A DNA stretch of 64,000 bases, from contig JAGXIQ010000112.1 in assembly GCA_024635625.1 (NCBI GenBank), positions 1 through 64,000 of the forward strand, in the 5' to 3' direction. The notes under the pieces were generated by a model, which was not told where the DNA came from, made no database searches, and was given only the letters and a program-made list of their open reading frames with translations. How positions within the stretch are numbered: the first letter of the stretch is position 1; the number at the start of each line of letters is the position of its first letter. Below, one piece after another: positions 62,303 through 64,000 of this stretch. The stretch is from Loktanella sp. (GTDB lineage Bacteria; Pseudomonadota; Alphaproteobacteria; Rhodobacterales; Rhodobacteraceae). A program made the position numbers and the translations under genes.

Positions 62303-63514
62303 ATGCCATTATCCCCACTTGCCCCCGCCGCCTTTCCTGACCTGCCCGTCATCGACGGCGTCACCTTTGCGGCGGCGCAGGCGGGGGTGAAATACAAGAA
62401 CCGAACCGATGTGATGCTGGCGGTCTTGGCCCCCGGCAGCACAGTTACAGGTGTTTTTACCCGATCAGCCACCCGCTCTGCCCCCGTTTTGGACTGTCAG
62501 TCCAAGCTGGGCGGAGGCGATGGCCCGGCGGCAATACTGGTGAATTCCGGCAATTCCAACGCCTTCACGGGCAAGGCCGGACTAGAATCAGTTTCAGCAA
62601 TCACAGCGGCTGTCGCCAATGCCACCGGCGTGGATGCTGCCCGCGTGTTTACTGCGTCCACTGGTGTCATTGGGGAACCGTTGCCCCACGACCGTATCGT
62701 GGCAAAGATTGTCGAATTGATAGATGGGCAGTCGGCCACGGCCATGGACGATGCGGCGCGCGCCATCATGACGACCGATACCTTTCCGAAGGGATCAACC
62801 CAGACGATCACGATCAACGGGAAATCGGTTAAAATCGCCGGTATAGCCAAGGGCTCTGGCATGATTGCCCCCGACATGGCCACGATGCTGGTCTATATCT
62901 TCACCGATGCCCAGATCGCCTATCAACCACTACAAGACATGCTGTCTCGGCTGACAAACAATACTTTCAATAACATTACTGTCGACAGCGACACCTCCAC
63001 CTCCGACAGCCTGATGCTCGCGGCGACCGGCGCATCCGGTGTCGACGTAACCGGCAATGCGGCATTCGAAGATGCGCTGCATTCTGTCATGCTCGACTTG
63101 TCCCATCAGGTGGTCCGCGACGGCGAGGGCGCTACAAAGTTCGTGACCATCGCAGTGACGGGCGCCGCCACTGATGCCGATGCCCGCCTTGTCGCGATGG
63201 CAACCGCCAACAGCCCATTGGTAAAGACCGCCATCGCGGGCGAAGATCCGAACTGGGGCCGCATCGTTATGGCCGTCGGTAAGTCGGGCGCACAGGCCGA
63301 TCGCGACGCCCTGACGATAAGGCTCGGCGATTTGGTGCTCGCCGAAAATGGCTGGCGCTCTCCAAGCTACTCAGAAGATGAGGCCGCCGCCTATATGAAG
63401 CAACAGGACCTTACAATTGGAATCGATCTGGGTCTTGGCAACGGGACTAGTACCGTTTGGACCTGCGATTTGACCCATGAATACATCACGATCAACGCCG
63501 ATTACCGGTCGTGA
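62303..63514 (+). CDS. argJ: Bifunctional ornithine acetyltransferase / N-acetylglutamate synthase
   Basis: Transfers acetyl from N-acetylornithine to glutamate in arginine synthesis. The 403-residue precursor self-cleaves before Thr194 in KGSGMIAPDMATMLVYI, giving alpha and beta chains. The GVFTRSATRSAPV and VNSGNSNAFTG motifs are in the alpha chain, and NNTFNNITVDSDTSTSDS and GEDPNWGRIVMA in the beta chain. Whether it is bi- or monofunctional cannot be told from sequence. It starts 3 bases after the PPIase stop. Confidence 0.95.
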   Translation: MPLSPLAPAAFPDLPVIDGVTFAAAQAGVKYKNRTDVMLAVLAPGSTVTGVFTRSATRSAPVLDCQSKLGGGDGPAAILVNSGNSNAFTGKAGLESVSAITAAVANATGVDAARVFTASTGVIGEPLPHDRIVAKIVELIDGQSATAMDDAARAIMTTDTFPKGSTQTITINGKSVKIAGIAKGSGMIAPDMATMLVYIFTDAQIAYQPLQDMLSRLTNNTFNNITVDSDTSTSDSLMLAATGASGVDVTGNAAFEDALHSVMLDLSHQVVRDGEGATKFVTIAVTGAATDADARLVAMATANSPLVKTAIAGEDPNWGRIVMAVGKSGAQADRDALTIRLGDLVLAENGWRSPSYSEDEAAAYMKQQDLTIGIDLGLGNGTSTVWTCDLTHEYITINADYRS

Positions 63515-63909
63515 AAATCCTACTCGTCTCTGCTGTGGCCCTAGTAGACGTTGACGGGCGTATCCTGCTCGCCCAACGCCCCGCGGGCAAATCGCTAGCA
63601 GGGCTATGGGAATTTCCCGGGGGAAAGGTTGACCCCGGTGAAACCCCTGAAGTGGCACTGATTCGCGAACTTCAGGAAGAGCTTGGGATCGACACTTGGG
63701 CCTCTTGCCTCGCGCCGCTGACCTTCGCAAGTCACACTTACGACGATTTCCACCTGCTCATGCCGCTGTTTGCTTGCCGTAAATGGCATGGCACCCCTCA
63801 GGGTCGAGAGGGACAGACGCTGAAATGGGTTCGCGCCGCCGATCTTACTCAGTACCCAATGCCTCCGGCAGATATTCCGTTGATTTCAATCCTGCGCGAC
63901 TGGCTGTAA
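63511..63909 (+). CDS. mutT: 8-oxo-dGTP diphosphatase (MutT-type Nudix hydrolase)
   Basis: A 132-residue Nudix enzyme that removes oxidised dGTP from the nucleotide pool. The Nudix box runs from GGKVDPGE near residue 37 to RELQEELG near residue 59, with the catalytic glutamates intact. The LLAQRPAGKSLAGLWEFPGG lead-in is MutT-like. The GTG start overlaps the argJ stop (GTGA), so the genes are coupled. A strong terminator follows. Confidence 0.92.
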   Translation: MKILLVSAVALVDVDGRILLAQRPAGKSLAGLWEFPGGKVDPGETPEVALIRELQEELGIDTWASCLAPLTFASHTYDDFHLLMPLFACRKWHGTPQGREGQTLKWVRAADLTQYPMPPADIPLISILRDWL

Positions 63910-63955
63910 GCCAAGCAGGACTTTCGTCTTCGCATTTTTCTAGAATATTAAAAGA

Positions 63956-63988
63956 AAAAGGCCCGTCAGCATCGCTGACGGGCCTTTT
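63956..63988 (+). terminator. Intrinsic terminator of argJ-mutT
   Basis: A perfect 15-bp stem (63956-63970 with 63974-63988, core GGCCCGTCAGC/GCTGACGGGCC) and loop ATC. The arm ends in TTTT on the plus strand and, by symmetry, AAAA gives T residues on the minus strand, so it may work in both directions. It lies 47 bases after the mutT stop. Confidence 0.92.
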
Positions 63989-64000
63989 CAATCTTAATGG

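Overview
The window reads as chromosomal DNA of an alphaproteobacterium of the Rhodobacteraceae (Roseobacter group). This rests on family-level recognition: the split pyrimidine catabolism cluster with a RutR-like repressor, the gltD-(secreted protein)-gltB order, the OmpR-type regulator, the tandem sulfotransferase and GT14 surface-glycan genes, and a GC-rich repeat-like intergenic element of a kind I recall from this family. Genes are densely packed and frequently coupled by ATGA or TAATG overlaps. I see no insertion sequence, prophage, CRISPR array or rRNA; one tRNA-Leu(CAG) is present.

Layout. 0.2-14.3 kb: reductive pyrimidine catabolism in two minus-strand operons. Operon 1 runs carbamoyl amidohydrolase, dihydropyrimidinase, a 173-aa unknown protein, ABC ATPase, two different permeases and a binding protein. 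Operon 2 is preT, an Fpg-fold protein and preA. Between them lie a divergent rutR-like gene, kup and a flavin reductase-like gene. A near-perfect RutR-type operator sits just upstream of operon 1. 14.4-23.3 kb: housekeeping genes (serB, TauE/TSUP permease, rhodanese, an OmpR-type regulator, ribA, a DUF2183 phosphatase, a PQQ-sugar-dehydrogenase-like protein, queG, GST, mtgA). 23.4-30.1 kb: glutamate synthase operon gltD-unknown secreted protein-gltB, with a strong terminator after gltB and an unexplained long inverted repeat upstream of gltD. 30.2-35.1 kb: uppP with an NDUFA9-like reductase, tRNA-Leu, gph, cardiolipin synthase and a coupled EEP-family protein. 35.5-40.2 kb: RNase D-like, kdsD, lptC, lptA, lptB, hpf, ptsN; rpoN is absent from its common place between lptB and hpf.

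40.2-50.4 kb is a cell-surface glycan locus: a tandem double sulfotransferase, a Core-2/I-branching-type glycosyltransferase with a long extra C-terminus, GT2, GT4, galU, another GT2, kdsB and cysQ, with a divergent KpsM-like permease. GalU and KdsB make nucleotide-sugar donors, the transferases build and sulfate the glycan, CysQ would remove the PAP by-product, and the permease could export it. 50.6-53.7 kb: dnaK-terminator-dnaJ.

53.8-55.7 kb holds two divergently oriented genes that are both interrupted by single-base changes: a DUF475 (TerC-like) gene with a -1 frameshift in a homopolymer, and radC with an in-frame amber codon. 55.7-58.3 kb: two coupled envelope proteins, one a periplasmic-binding-protein/OmpA fusion. 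58.4-64 kb: secA, divergent parvulin PPIase, argJ and mutT, closed by a strong terminator.

The best candidates for undescribed biology are the Fpg-fold protein and the 173-aa protein inside the pyrimidine operons, the glycan-sulfation locus, the secreted protein coupled inside gltDB, and the paired lesions in DUF475 and radC. Functional assignments rest on motif recognition, not on database searches.
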